Counted from the first letter of the stretch, positions 1-5,459 are shown. The stretch: DNA of 6,513 bases from Acidobacteriaceae bacterium (GCA_003168235.1 PMSZ01000451.1:1-6513); one strand, 5' to 3'. Made by a program: numbers and translations. The notes: generated by a model from the letters alone, not told the origin.

Positions 1-476
1 GCCAGGCCGAAATCAAGAATCTTGAGTCGACTATCTTGGGTCCAACGCAGGTTCGCCGGCTTCAGATCGCGGTGTATGACCCCATGATCATGCGCACTCG
101 ACAGACCGTCGGCTAGTTGAAATCCCAGACGCAGGACCTCCTTTTGCGATAGGGGGCCAGATCCTAGCCGGGCATCGACGGGAATGCCGCCGACATATTC
201 CATGACCAGAAAGTCCAACCCCTCCTGGCTACCGAATTCGTAAACCGTTCCAATATTGGGATGATTCAACTTGGCGAGCGTCAGCGCCTCTCGGCGGAAG
301 CGCTTTCGTGCTGCATCGTCAGCCAGCATGCCCGACGGAAGCACCTTGATGGCTACGTCCCGTTCGAGTTGCTCGTCGGACGCCCGGAACACCAGCCCCA
401 TTCCTCCGGCTCCGATTTGCTCCAGTACGCGGTAATGGCCCAGAACTTGCCCGACAATTGGAGTCTCTAGCGCCAT
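1..476 (-). CDS. Hanks-type Ser/Thr protein kinase, N-terminal part (runs off left edge)
   Basis: This is the first 158 residues of a eukaryotic-like serine/threonine kinase, which transfers phosphate from ATP to proteins. Seen directly: the glycine-rich loop GAGGMG (22-27), the ATP-anchoring lysine in VAIK (K44), a helix-C glutamate candidate (E63), the hinge VMEY (91-94), the catalytic loop HRDLKPAN (135-142; D137 the base) and DFGLA (155-159) exactly at the window edge. All core residues of the visible part are present, so the kinase should be active. The activation loop, rest of the C-lobe and any sensor domain lie outside the window. In acidobacteria such kinases often carry a membrane segment followed by WD40, TolB-like or TPR repeats, which cannot be tested here. 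The ATG at 476 is chosen because an in-frame TAA lies 15 bases upstream and the protein begins just before the usual 'G-x-Y-R-V-L' kinase start. No good Shine-Dalgarno sequence precedes it. It is divergent from the pseudogene at 730. Confidence 0.95.
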   Translation of the reverse strand, partial: MALETPIVGQVLGHYRVLEQIGAGGMGLVFRASDEQLERDVAIKVLPSGMLADDAARKRFRREALTLAKLNHPNIGTVYEFGSQEGLDFLVMEYVGGIPVDARLGSGPLSQKEVLRLGFQLADGLSSAHDHGVIHRDLKPANLRWTQDSRLKILDFGL

Positions 477-485
477 CAGGCCCGA

Positions 486-514
486 ATCTTAACCCCTAAG
501 AAAATTGCGGTCAA
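486..514 (-). promoter_or_regulatory. Candidate sigma-70-type promoter of the kinase gene
   Basis: On the minus strand, TTGACC (509-514) and TAAGAT (486-491) are separated by exactly 17 bases, close to the TTGACA/TATAAT consensus. The -10 box ends only 9 bases before the ATG at 476, so transcription would begin about 2-4 bases before the start codon and the mRNA would be leaderless or nearly so. That agrees with the lack of a clear ribosome-binding site. It is a prediction from consensus match only. Confidence 0.4.
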
Positions 515-543
515 TACAACCACCTGCTCCACAACCCCCTGCT

Positions 544-574
544 CCAAACCTTGCCCCCCGAAGGCAAGCTTTGG
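544..574. other. Strong hairpin in the kinase/pseudogene intergenic region
   Basis: CCAAA (544-548) pairs with TTTGG (570-574) and CTTGCC (550-555) pairs with GGCAAG (563-568). They are separated by a single C/C mismatch and close a 7-base loop, CCCCGAA. That makes 11 base pairs in all. Neither strand has a T-tract after the stem, so it does not look like a standard intrinsic terminator. It could be a leader structure, a protein-binding site or a mobile-repeat remnant. Confidence 0.5.
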
Positions 575-729
575 GGACGCGGCGTTGTGTTCGAAGTGAA
601 TCCATAGGATCAACGGTTACGGCTGCGCTCTCGTCTTTACCAGAGCTCGGTGTGTTGTGAGGCCGCAAGTTGCGCTTTCGCGACAAGTTGACCGGTAGAT
701 ATTCGGCTAGAAAGTGGCGGGTTTCCAAA

Positions 730-1237
730 ATGAAGCGCTTGTTAATCGCCGTTAGTTTCTCGTTATTGTTCGGCCTCCCCCTTTCTAGGCCGTGGCGTCC
801 TTCGCGCAAGCGTCCCAGCCCCCTATCACCGACGCCGCAAATGGAAGCATTCCTTCCGAGCCTGGGATGTACCTGCAAACAACGGGCGGGTTCAATAAAA
901 TCCTCGGCCAAATCGTCTCGTTCACGCGCAGCGGCAGCCGATTGGCGTCAAAACTTACTGTCGGAATCAAGACAAGAAAAGAAAATGTCCAACTGCTTGG
1001 ACCGCACGCTCAGCCGATCGTCGATGGCAAGCCGGTGTTTTATTTCATTCCCACGAGGCAGGAAGCAGACGCTGGAGTTAACGCGGGCGACCTGGCCTCG
1101 AAGAAAAGGCAGAGCGGCGGCAGTTCGAGGTCGGAGCGCAGGGAGCGTGGCGCGCCAGTTCGGGCATTTCCATCACTCACCAGATTCAACTATTCCGCTC
1201 CAAGGCGAAGCCGGGCTCGGTTAAGTACTTTGTTTGA
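730..1237 (+). pseudogene. Frameshifted gene for a small secreted protein
   Basis: Three consecutive frames give one protein-like product. From 730 an ATG begins a typical Sec signal peptide, MKRLLIAVSFSLLFGLPLS. That frame then turns to low-quality sequence. From about 789 the next frame reads AVASFAQASQPPITDAANGS and on through NVQLLGPHAQ and FYFIPTRQEADAGVNAGDL. From about 1100 a third frame continues with EEKAERRQFEVGAQGAWRASS, GISITHQIQLFRS and KAKPG, ending at TGA 1235-1237. The first junction fits loss of one base near 786. The second fits a net loss of 1 mod 3, perhaps a deletion of about 13 bases after GDL. From memory, conserved acidobacterial hypothetical proteins carry very similar motifs in one frame and continue further at the C-terminus, so the 3' end is probably lost too. 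Function is unknown; the signal peptide indicates an envelope or secreted location. Sequencing error is the main alternative, but two separate shifts plus a truncated end favour true decay. Confidence 0.75.
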
Positions 1238-1251
1238 CGCTTTCAGGCAGA

Positions 1252-1274
1252 TTCGAGTCCTACCTGAGGAGCCA
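1252..1274 (+). other. tRNA-Asn 3'-end remnant, candidate attachment (att) site
   Basis: The sequence reads as the last 23 bases of a tRNA: T-loop TTCGAGT (1252-1258), 3' T-stem CCTAC (1259-1263), 3' acceptor strand CTGAGGA (1264-1270), discriminator G (1271) and encoded CCA (1272-1274). Every segment has the correct length. An acceptor ending CTGAGGA plus G73 fits bacterial tRNA-Asn, whose 5' end is usually TCCTC(A/T)G. The preceding bases GGCAGA pair only partly with the T-stem. No 5' acceptor strand, D-arm or anticodon arm lies upstream, so this is not a functional tRNA. Known context: tyrosine-recombinase elements integrate into tRNA 3' ends and leave a copied 3' fragment at the far boundary of the element. 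No integrase is visible in the window. Confidence 0.6.
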
Positions 1275-1318
1275 TTCTTGCCCCTGCGTTTCCAAACGCT
1301 TACGTAAAATCCAAAACT

Positions 1319-1336
1319 TTTGTACTGCATTTGTAC
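1319..1336 (+). repeat. TTTGTAC direct repeat at one helical turn
   Basis: TTTGTAC occurs at 1319-1325 and again at 1330-1336, with start points 11 bases apart, which places both copies on the same DNA face. Beginning 45 bases beyond the tRNA remnant, they could be arm-type integrase sites or a regulator site for the gene at 1525. Seven-base repeats can arise by chance, so the interpretation is weak. Confidence 0.35.
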
Positions 1337-1409
1337 CGCGCGCGAAACCTTAGTCCATTGAGTTGCGCTCTTTGTGTCCCTGGACATTTTTTGCCGATTG
1401 CGCGTCATT

Positions 1410-1440
1410 CGAGGACGGGCGACGATTGTCCCCGTCTTCG
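1410..1440. other. 10-bp hairpin upstream of the beta-propeller gene
   Basis: CGAGGACGGG (1410-1419) pairs with CCCGTCTTCG (1431-1440) with one G-T wobble, leaving an 11-base loop. No T-run follows on the plus strand, so it is not a clear terminator. It may be a weak terminator for transcription leaving the left side, or a structured leader element. Confidence 0.4.
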
Positions 1441-1461
1441 CGGAGATGTTTCGTTAAGGGC

Positions 1462-1484
1462 TATCAGGCAGGGCATATCTGATA
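1462..1484. promoter_or_regulatory. TATCAG/CTGATA inverted repeat, possible operator
   Basis: TATCAG (1462-1467) and its exact complement CTGATA (1479-1484) are 17 bases apart centre to centre and end 40 bases before the ATG at 1525. Dyads of this size and spacing suit a dimeric regulator, but 6-base arms are short and no regulator is linked to it. Confidence 0.25.
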
Positions 1485-1514
1485 ACCTTGGTTGTTTCGG
1501 ATTTCATTCAAATC

Positions 1515-1518
1515 GGGG
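1515..1518 (+). promoter_or_regulatory. Ribosome-binding site deciding the 1525 start
   Basis: GGGG with a 6-base spacer before ATG 1525. The alternative TTG at 1492 would add 11 residues ahead of a complete signal peptide and has no comparable purine tract at the right distance. Confidence 0.5.
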
Positions 1519-1524
1519 TTTTTC

Positions 1525-2769
1525 ATGCGCCGTCTTCTGATAACACTTGCCTTGATGTCCTGCATCATTCATTCCAGGCTGCAATCGCAAGAACTGCAGT
1601 CGCAAGCACCGCAGTCGCAAGAATTAAAGACCAATGTCACCGGTCACTACCTGTTTGCCTGGACCGGAGATGCCGCACACCAGGGCAACGACTTTCTGGC
1701 GGTGATCGATGCAGACCCGGCTTCGAAATCATACGGGCAACTGATGACGACCCTGGCAACCGACCAACAGTCGATGCGTGTTCATCACACGGAATATGTC
1801 ATGCCCGCCAGCGGGATGCTGTTTGCCAACGATCACGCTGCTGGCCGAACGTTTATCTTCGATCTACGCGACCCGTTGCATCCGAAGACCGTGACTTCGT
1901 TTACCGACATGGCGGGCTATATGCATCCGCACTCTTACTTGCGGCTTCCCAATGGGCACGTGCTTGCGACTTTCCAACATGTTCACCATGGCGAGAGCGA
2001 TGGGCAGATGGGTGGCAGCGGCGGCTTGGTCGAGATCGATGATCAGGGCAGAGTCGTCCGCTCCGCGAGTTCGGATGACCCGGCTTTCACCGGCGCACTG
2101 TTGACACCATACAGCCTGGCCGTGCTTCCGGAACTGGACAGGGTCGTCTCTACCAACTCCTCGATGGACGAGGTGAATGCTTTTAGCGGCGTGACCTATC
2201 AGGTCTGGCAGCTCTCGACCCTGAAGATGCTAAAGACGGCCTATCTCGATGTGGACAAGAATCTCTATGGCCACATCAGTCCCGAAGAGGCGCGGGTTGG
2301 GCCTGACGGGGCGGTTTACGTTCAAACCCTGGGCTGCGGCATTGAGCGCATCACTGATTTGGACCAGGACCAGCCAAGATCAAAGCTCGTTTACACGTTT
2401 CCCGGTTCATTCTGCGGCGTGCCGACGATCGTCGGGCACTATCTGATTCAGAGCGCGCCCGTTATGCACGGCTTGATTGTGCTGGACATTTCAAACGGAA
2501 ACCAGCCCGTCGAAGTTTCCCGGCTGAAGCTCAACGATGGTTACTTCTCTCATTGGACGGGATGGGACGCCAAGACCGGACGCTTGGTCGTGACTGGCGA
2601 TCAGGCACGCTTGTATCTGGTGAAACTGGACCAATCCACCGGCGCTATCACCATGGACAACGCGTTTCATGACGCGAATGGCAAACCGGGCTTTGACTTC
2701 GCCAATCGAAAGTGGCCCCATGGGTGGACGGGCACCGGGCAGCCGCACGGAGTCGTCTTTTCGCGCTAG
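1525..2769 (+). CDS. Exported beta-propeller protein resembling selenium-binding protein/methanethiol oxidase
   Basis: A 414-residue protein with an N-terminal export signal: RR at 2-3, then a short hydrophobic run LLITLALM. The LMSC at 10-13 is lipobox-like, so it may be lipid-anchored, although Met at -2 is unusual. Repeats of W/L-rich beta strands such as NGHVLATF (143-150), RLVVTGD (353-359) and GLIVLDISNGNQPVEVSRL (316-334) indicate a propeller. Overall the motifs resemble the SBP56/methanethiol-oxidase family, enzymes that oxidise methanethiol using a histidine-bound metal. His-rich loops HHTEY (87-91), HPHSY (134-138), HVHHGE (152-157) and WPHG (397-400) could bind metal. This assignment is from motif memory and is tentative; a generic YncE/lactonase-type propeller is the alternative. 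The ATG at 1525 is preferred over an in-frame TTG at 1492 because GGGG (1515-1518) sits 6 bases before it and the signal peptide starts there. It is convergent with the next gene. Confidence 0.85.
   Translation: MRRLLITLALMSCIIHSRLQSQELQSQAPQSQELKTNVTGHYLFAWTGDAAHQGNDFLAVIDADPASKSYGQLMTTLATDQQSMRVHHTEYVMPASGMLFANDHAAGRTFIFDLRDPLHPKTVTSFTDMAGYMHPHSYLRLPNGHVLATFQHVHHGESDGQMGGSGGLVEIDDQGRVVRSASSDDPAFTGALLTPYSLAVLPELDRVVSTNSSMDEVNAFSGVTYQVWQLSTLKMLKTAYLDVDKNLYGHISPEEARVGPDGAVYVQTLGCGIERITDLDQDQPRSKLVYTFPGSFCGVPTIVGHYLIQSAPVMHGLIVLDISNGNQPVEVSRLKLNDGYFSHWTGWDAKTGRLVVTGDQARLYLVKLDQSTGAITMDNAFHDANGKPGFDFANRKWPHGWTGTGQPHGVVFSR
1579..1623 (+). repeat. Three tandem 15-bp repeats encoding (L/P)QSQ(E/A)
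   Basis: Three in-frame copies, CTGCAATCGCAAGAA, CTGCAGTCGCAAGCA and CCGCAGTCGCAAGAA, differ at one to three positions. They encode LQSQE-LQSQA-PQSQE (residues 19-33), just after the signal peptide. They form a hydrophilic Gln/Ser-rich linker between the export signal and the propeller, a position where copy-number change is probably tolerated. Confidence 0.85.
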
Positions 2770-2851
2770 AAGCGTAGTCGGCGTTGAGTACAAATCTCTC
2801 TTCTTCACAATTTCCGATCTCACGCGAAGCCAGAGCATCCGGAAGAAAGAT
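2770..2851. other. Convergent spacer, 82 bases
   Basis: The spacer lies between the stops of the beta-propeller gene and the hydrolase gene. I see no hairpin followed by a T-run on either strand, so no intrinsic terminator can be called. Confidence 0.5.
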
Positions 2852-5107
2852 CTACCTGAGAAGCGTTTCCCATTTCCTGGCGACGGGATCGACTTCGACG
2901 ATCTCGCCGGTGACTTTTGACCCGGCACCAATCACCTCTTGTACCCGCAACTGGCCGACGACTGCTGGCAATGAAACAGAGGATGGGGAAGGCCCTTCGC
3001 TACGATCAAACCGCAACCGCCAGCCTCGGGCCCCCGCCGGTTCGAATTCCAGATCGATCCTTCCGAAACGTGTCGGAGAGTTCCGAAGGATGTAGGGAAC
3101 GGCTGGCGTCAATTCTGCCGTGGTGACGCCGTTGAGCAGTCGAAGCGACTTGCCATCTTCCAACGCGAGCATGTGGCGCAGGTAGCGGACACATTCGGCG
3201 CTCGCCCAGTTATGCGGCATGTCTCCCCAGTCCTGCCCAACCAGAGCGTGCTGCAGCGGCTGCTCTTCGCGCCAGCAATACAGAGGCGATGCATGGTTGA
3301 GGAAGCCGGTGAAAGTGCGGTGCGCCCAATCGCGGAGCCCAGCCCACAAGTAGACATGCGCGGCAAAGGAAGCATTGTAGGTCCATAAACTGTCGTGCCA
3401 GAGCCAACCGGTTTCAGCCGGGACATCCTCCTGCGTGCACCATTGCAAAAGGGCGATGTGTCCTCGAACGATAGGATCATTCTTGTCGAACACCTCGCCG
3501 GGATAGATAGCATGGGAAAGAGCCCATTGCGCGGTCTGCGGGCGAGGGCGGCTCCAGGGATCGGGGTCGCTCACGGAAGGGTCGTCGTGCGCGAGCATGG
3601 GCAAATATTCGAATCCAGCGGGATGCCAGACCATCTCCTTCGTCGCCATTTGTTGAAATGCGGCGTAGAGCTCGCGGGAGAATTTGCCGGCCTTGGCGAG
3701 CGATGACATTTTCAGCTGAGCCGCCGCATCCGCGACAGCGCGGAGTGCAGCGAGGGTCCAGACCGTATTCGTGAACTCGGAGTGGACGCCGCCGATGCCG
3801 CCATCGGCAAAACCGGGGGCTAGCAGTCCGTAATGTCCATTCGTGCTCTGCGACTTCATAGCCTGGTCGCGCAGGTTGATTAGGAAATCCAGAGCGCGCA
3901 CGAGGTTCGGCTCGAGATCGCGGAAAAACGTCCAATCCTGTTTAAGTTCGCATTGGCGCACCAGAGTGAACATGGCAATGGCCGTATCTTTCCAGTGCTC
4001 ACCACCGCTTCCGGCGATGATTTGCCCGCTGTCGACCTGCTTGGACCATTCGGAACGCAAACCTTCGTCGGCCGCCTGGTCGTAGCCGAGATAACGTGCG
4101 GCTTCCAGAAGAAAGTTGCCATCGACGATCCACAGACCGCGATAAATAGTCGGGCCGACCTGAAAGACGAGTTGACCATTCTTGACTTCGCGCGCTTGCT
4201 GAATATTGCGCGCGCAAGCGGTGAGAAACTCTCCGTGGCGGCCGGGATAGCTCCATTCTGTGGTCCCGAAAGGCTTCCATTTGCTCCAGAAGTCGCGAGC
4301 CTCGGCAAGAAGCATTTCGGCATCCGGCAGATGTTCACGCAGGGTTGCGGCTGATTGGTTCTCCTGCGGAAGGCGCACGAAATAACGGGCCTCCGCGTCT
4401 TCGGTTGCTTCGGCATGCGCGAGATAAAGAGTGAATCCTTCTTCTTCCCACAACATGCAGGTGCCGAGATTGCTATTGAGCTGCGTGGAGACAAGCTGGG
4501 TGGCGACGAGCAGGGGCGACTTATTTCCGGACACGCTGACGGTAGCCGTGGGGGTGGTGTAGCTCTCCAATTCAAGCTTTTCACAAGTGCGGATGTGGAG
4601 CTTCGGGACCAGAGCGACGCTGCCCGTTTTCGATCGGATCGAGAGGAGTACGTTATCGACGCGGCCTTCGCCAACGTGATGGGTCGCGAAGGCGGTTAGT
4701 TCCAGAGTCGCCGCCGGTCTGTCGATCAGCGTGTGGACGATGGGAATGCTGGGAGATTCGATCCATTGACGGAGGACCTTGTCGTCCTGAAAACCGGCGA
4801 GAGAGAATTCGATGACGGTGCTGAAGTTTTCCATGCCGGCGGAGAGTGACTTGCCGAATCCGTATCGCAGGTCGCCGGCTTGGCCCACGATGGTTTTCCT
4901 GGGATCGTCGGGAAAACAGATGGTTGACTGCTGGTGGTGCGGGGCGTAGCGGAAATCGACGGTCGCGTTTTGTGGATTCGGGAGTGAAGCTTGGGACGAA
5001 GCTTGGGGCCGCGAGGCGGAGGGATCGGCCTTGATGCCTGTCGGCGTGGCGGCGGCAGCGCCAGAAACAACCAGGGCAGTCACGAATTGGCGGCGGTCGA
5101 AAGGCAT
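2852..5107 (-). CDS. Tat-exported (alpha/alpha)6-barrel glycoside hydrolase-like protein
   Basis: A 751-residue exported protein. The start carries a twin-arginine signal, DRRQFVTALVVSGAAAATP (4-22), implying export in folded form. Residues about 45-260 look like an N-terminal beta-sandwich. About 270-650 is rich in Trp/Asp/Glu helices typical of six-hairpin (alpha/alpha)6 glycosidases such as the GH15/65/78/94/95 groups, and about 655-751 is a closing beta domain (WRLRFDRSEG, 696-705). Acidic residues in conserved-looking contexts, possible catalytic candidates, are D329 (LWIVDGNF), E370 and D374 (GGEHWKDTA), E444 (VHSEFTNTVW), E565 and D572 (AETGWLWHDSLW), and D626/D629 (QDWGDMPHNW). I cannot assign a GH family or substrate. 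The ATG at 5107 has a strong AGGGGA site (5112-5117 on the complement). The divergent DeoR gene suggests sugar-controlled expression. Confidence 0.9.
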   Translation of the reverse strand: MPFDRRQFVTALVVSGAAAATPTGIKADPSASRPQASSQASLPNPQNATVDFRYAPHHQQSTICFPDDPRKTIVGQAGDLRYGFGKSLSAGMENFSTVIEFSLAGFQDDKVLRQWIESPSIPIVHTLIDRPAATLELTAFATHHVGEGRVDNVLLSIRSKTGSVALVPKLHIRTCEKLELESYTTPTATVSVSGNKSPLLVATQLVSTQLNSNLGTCMLWEEEGFTLYLAHAEATEDAEARYFVRLPQENQSAATLREHLPDAEMLLAEARDFWSKWKPFGTTEWSYPGRHGEFLTACARNIQQAREVKNGQLVFQVGPTIYRGLWIVDGNFLLEAARYLGYDQAADEGLRSEWSKQVDSGQIIAGSGGEHWKDTAIAMFTLVRQCELKQDWTFFRDLEPNLVRALDFLINLRDQAMKSQSTNGHYGLLAPGFADGGIGGVHSEFTNTVWTLAALRAVADAAAQLKMSSLAKAGKFSRELYAAFQQMATKEMVWHPAGFEYLPMLAHDDPSVSDPDPWSRPRPQTAQWALSHAIYPGEVFDKNDPIVRGHIALLQWCTQEDVPAETGWLWHDSLWTYNASFAAHVYLWAGLRDWAHRTFTGFLNHASPLYCWREEQPLQHALVGQDWGDMPHNWASAECVRYLRHMLALEDGKSLRLLNGVTTAELTPAVPYILRNSPTRFGRIDLEFEPAGARGWRLRFDRSEGPSPSSVSLPAVVGQLRVQEVIGAGSKVTGEIVEVDPVARKWETLLR

Positions 5108-5181
5108 GAGTTCCCCTCGCGAAACTGCGGGTGCGGGTTATGGGCTCATTCTGAGCCTTGAAGTTGCATCGCAGCCGACGT

Positions 5182-5202
5182 TGAATCTGTGAATCGTGAA
5201 TC
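5182..5202. repeat. Three closely spaced TGAATC hexamers in the hydrolase leader
   Basis: TGAATC occurs at 5182-5187, 5190-5195 and 5197-5202 (GATTCA on the transcribed minus strand). They lie between the candidate -10 box and the Shine-Dalgarno site of the hydrolase gene. They may be an activator or repressor site, or a simple local duplication. Confidence 0.4.
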
Positions 5203-5206
5203 AGAC

Positions 5207-5235
5207 ATTTTACTATTTTTATTTGGGCAATAAAG
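5207..5235 (-). promoter_or_regulatory. Candidate promoter of the hydrolase gene
   Basis: On the minus strand a good -10 box TAAAAT (5207-5212) is preceded by a 17-base spacer and a weak -35 CTTTAT (5230-5235). The spacer is A-rich and the block is the most AT-rich in the window. The mRNA would have a leader of about 90 bases carrying the TGAATC repeats. Confidence 0.35.
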
Positions 5236-5315
5236 ATAGGTTATTTGATCGAAAACGGCAAAATGCAAATGTCTTCGCCCTTTAAGAAGGGATAGCGGTC
5301 GGGGATACGATCTTC

Positions 5316-5343
5316 TTGTAATTCCGGGGATTCGGAGTACCAT
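5316..5343 (+). promoter_or_regulatory. Weak candidate promoter of the DeoR-family gene
   Basis: TTGTAA (5316-5321), a 16-base spacer and TACCAT (5338-5343) on the plus strand. The -10 match is 4 of 6. It would put the start of transcription just before the TTTCG operator at 5358, suited to autorepression. Confidence 0.25.
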
Positions 5344-5357
5344 GCTGTGGCTAACGC

Positions 5358-5377
5358 TTTCGTTTCGGTCGAAATCG
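5358..5377. promoter_or_regulatory. Candidate DeoR-family operator (TTTCG repeats)
   Basis: Tandem TTTCG-TTTCG (5358-5367) overlaps the dyad TTTCG-GT-CGAAA (5363-5374). DeoR-family repressors such as AgaR are known to bind TTTCG-type direct repeats. The related sequence GATCGAAAACG at 5247-5257 matches GGTCGAAATCG at 5367-5377 in 9 of 11 positions, exactly 120 bases apart, so two sites may act together. Confidence 0.4.
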
Positions 5378-5398
5378 CAAGTGGTGGCTGCATCAATA

Positions 5399-5423
5399 GT
5401 TTCTTTTTCGGACGGAAAGGAAC
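5399..5423. promoter_or_regulatory. Imperfect dyad before the DeoR start, possible second operator
   Basis: GTTTCTTTTTC (5399-5409) and GGAAAGGAAC (5414-5423) form an imperfect inverted repeat about a GGAC centre. It lies directly before the translation start region and contains TTTC elements like the upstream candidate. It is weak on its own. Confidence 0.25.
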
Positions 5424-5425
5424 GC

Positions 5426-5459
5426 GGGGAACGACATCATGCAGGGGAACGACATAATG
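5426..5459 (+). repeat. Tandem duplication of ribosome-binding site plus ATG
   Basis: GGGGAACGACATCATG (5426-5441) and GGGGAACGACATAATG (5444-5459) are 15 of 16 identical and offset by 18 bases. Each has GGGGA with an 8-base spacer before an ATG (5439 and 5457). Because 18 is a multiple of three, both ATGs open the same frame, giving two equivalent initiation sites. Confidence 0.9.

Larger units (their letters stand above)
477..729. other. Non-coding divergent intergenic region
   Basis: I see no credible gene in the 253 bases between the kinase start and the pseudogene start. The stretch holds the candidate kinase promoter, a 9-base direct repeat CCTGCTCCA (523-531 and 538-546) and the hairpin at 544-574. 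Open frames crossing it on either strand have protein sequences without recognisable composition. A TTGACC at 688-693 could be a -35 box for the plus-strand gene, but no convincing -10 box follows at 16-18 bases. Confidence 0.6.
1238..1524. other. Non-coding region between tRNA remnant and beta-propeller gene
   Basis: No gene is supported in these 287 bases. In order they hold the tRNA-Asn-like 3' end, the perfect palindrome GCGTTT-CC-AAACGC (1286-1299), the 8-base palindrome TTACGTAA (1300-1307), two TTTGTAC repeats 11 bases apart (1319-1325, 1330-1336), a 10-bp hairpin (1410-1440) and a TATCAG/CTGATA inverted repeat (1462-1484). This density of symmetric elements is higher than in the other spacers of the window. 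The promoter of the downstream gene must lie here, but no box pair stands out. Confidence 0.6.
5108..5438. other. Divergent regulatory region between hydrolase and DeoR genes
   Basis: This 331-base region has no supported gene. From the hydrolase side it holds a Shine-Dalgarno site, three TGAATC hexamers (5182-5202), an AT-rich block with a candidate minus-strand promoter (5207-5235), a GATCGAAAACG half-site (5247-5257), a candidate plus-strand promoter (5316-5343), a TTTCG-rich candidate operator (5358-5377), an imperfect dyad (5399-5423) and the first copy of a duplicated translation start. The layout suits mutual control of the two divergent genes by the DeoR protein. Confidence 0.6.

Noticed and set aside
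489..911. 140-residue minus-strand open frame
   Set aside because: It overlaps the intergenic hairpin and the pseudogene on the opposite strand, with Arg/Gly-rich composition and no domain-like pattern.
670..1224. 184-residue plus-strand open frame read as one gene
   Set aside because: Only the signal-peptide part (from 730) is protein-like. After about 786 it becomes Arg/Ser/Pro-rich out-of-frame sequence while the true reading continues in other frames.
1252..1274. A functional tRNA gene
   Set aside because: No 5' acceptor strand, D-arm or anticodon arm lies in the preceding 60 bases, and the 5' T-stem pairs poorly.
1190..1408. 72-residue minus-strand frame across the tRNA remnant
   Set aside because: Its middle is simply the reverse translation of the tRNA-like sequence. 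No integrase or other motif is present.
1492..1524. TTG start at 1492 for the beta-propeller gene
   Set aside because: It would place 11 residues before a complete signal peptide. The ATG at 1525 has a GGGG site at good spacing.
2770..2851. Bidirectional terminator between the convergent genes
   Set aside because: No stem of useful length followed by a T-run was found on either strand.
3880..4674. 264-residue minus-strand frame inside the hydrolase gene
   Set aside because: It is an out-of-frame shadow of the 751-residue gene with Ser/Arg/Pro-biased composition, typical of a GC-rich alternative frame.
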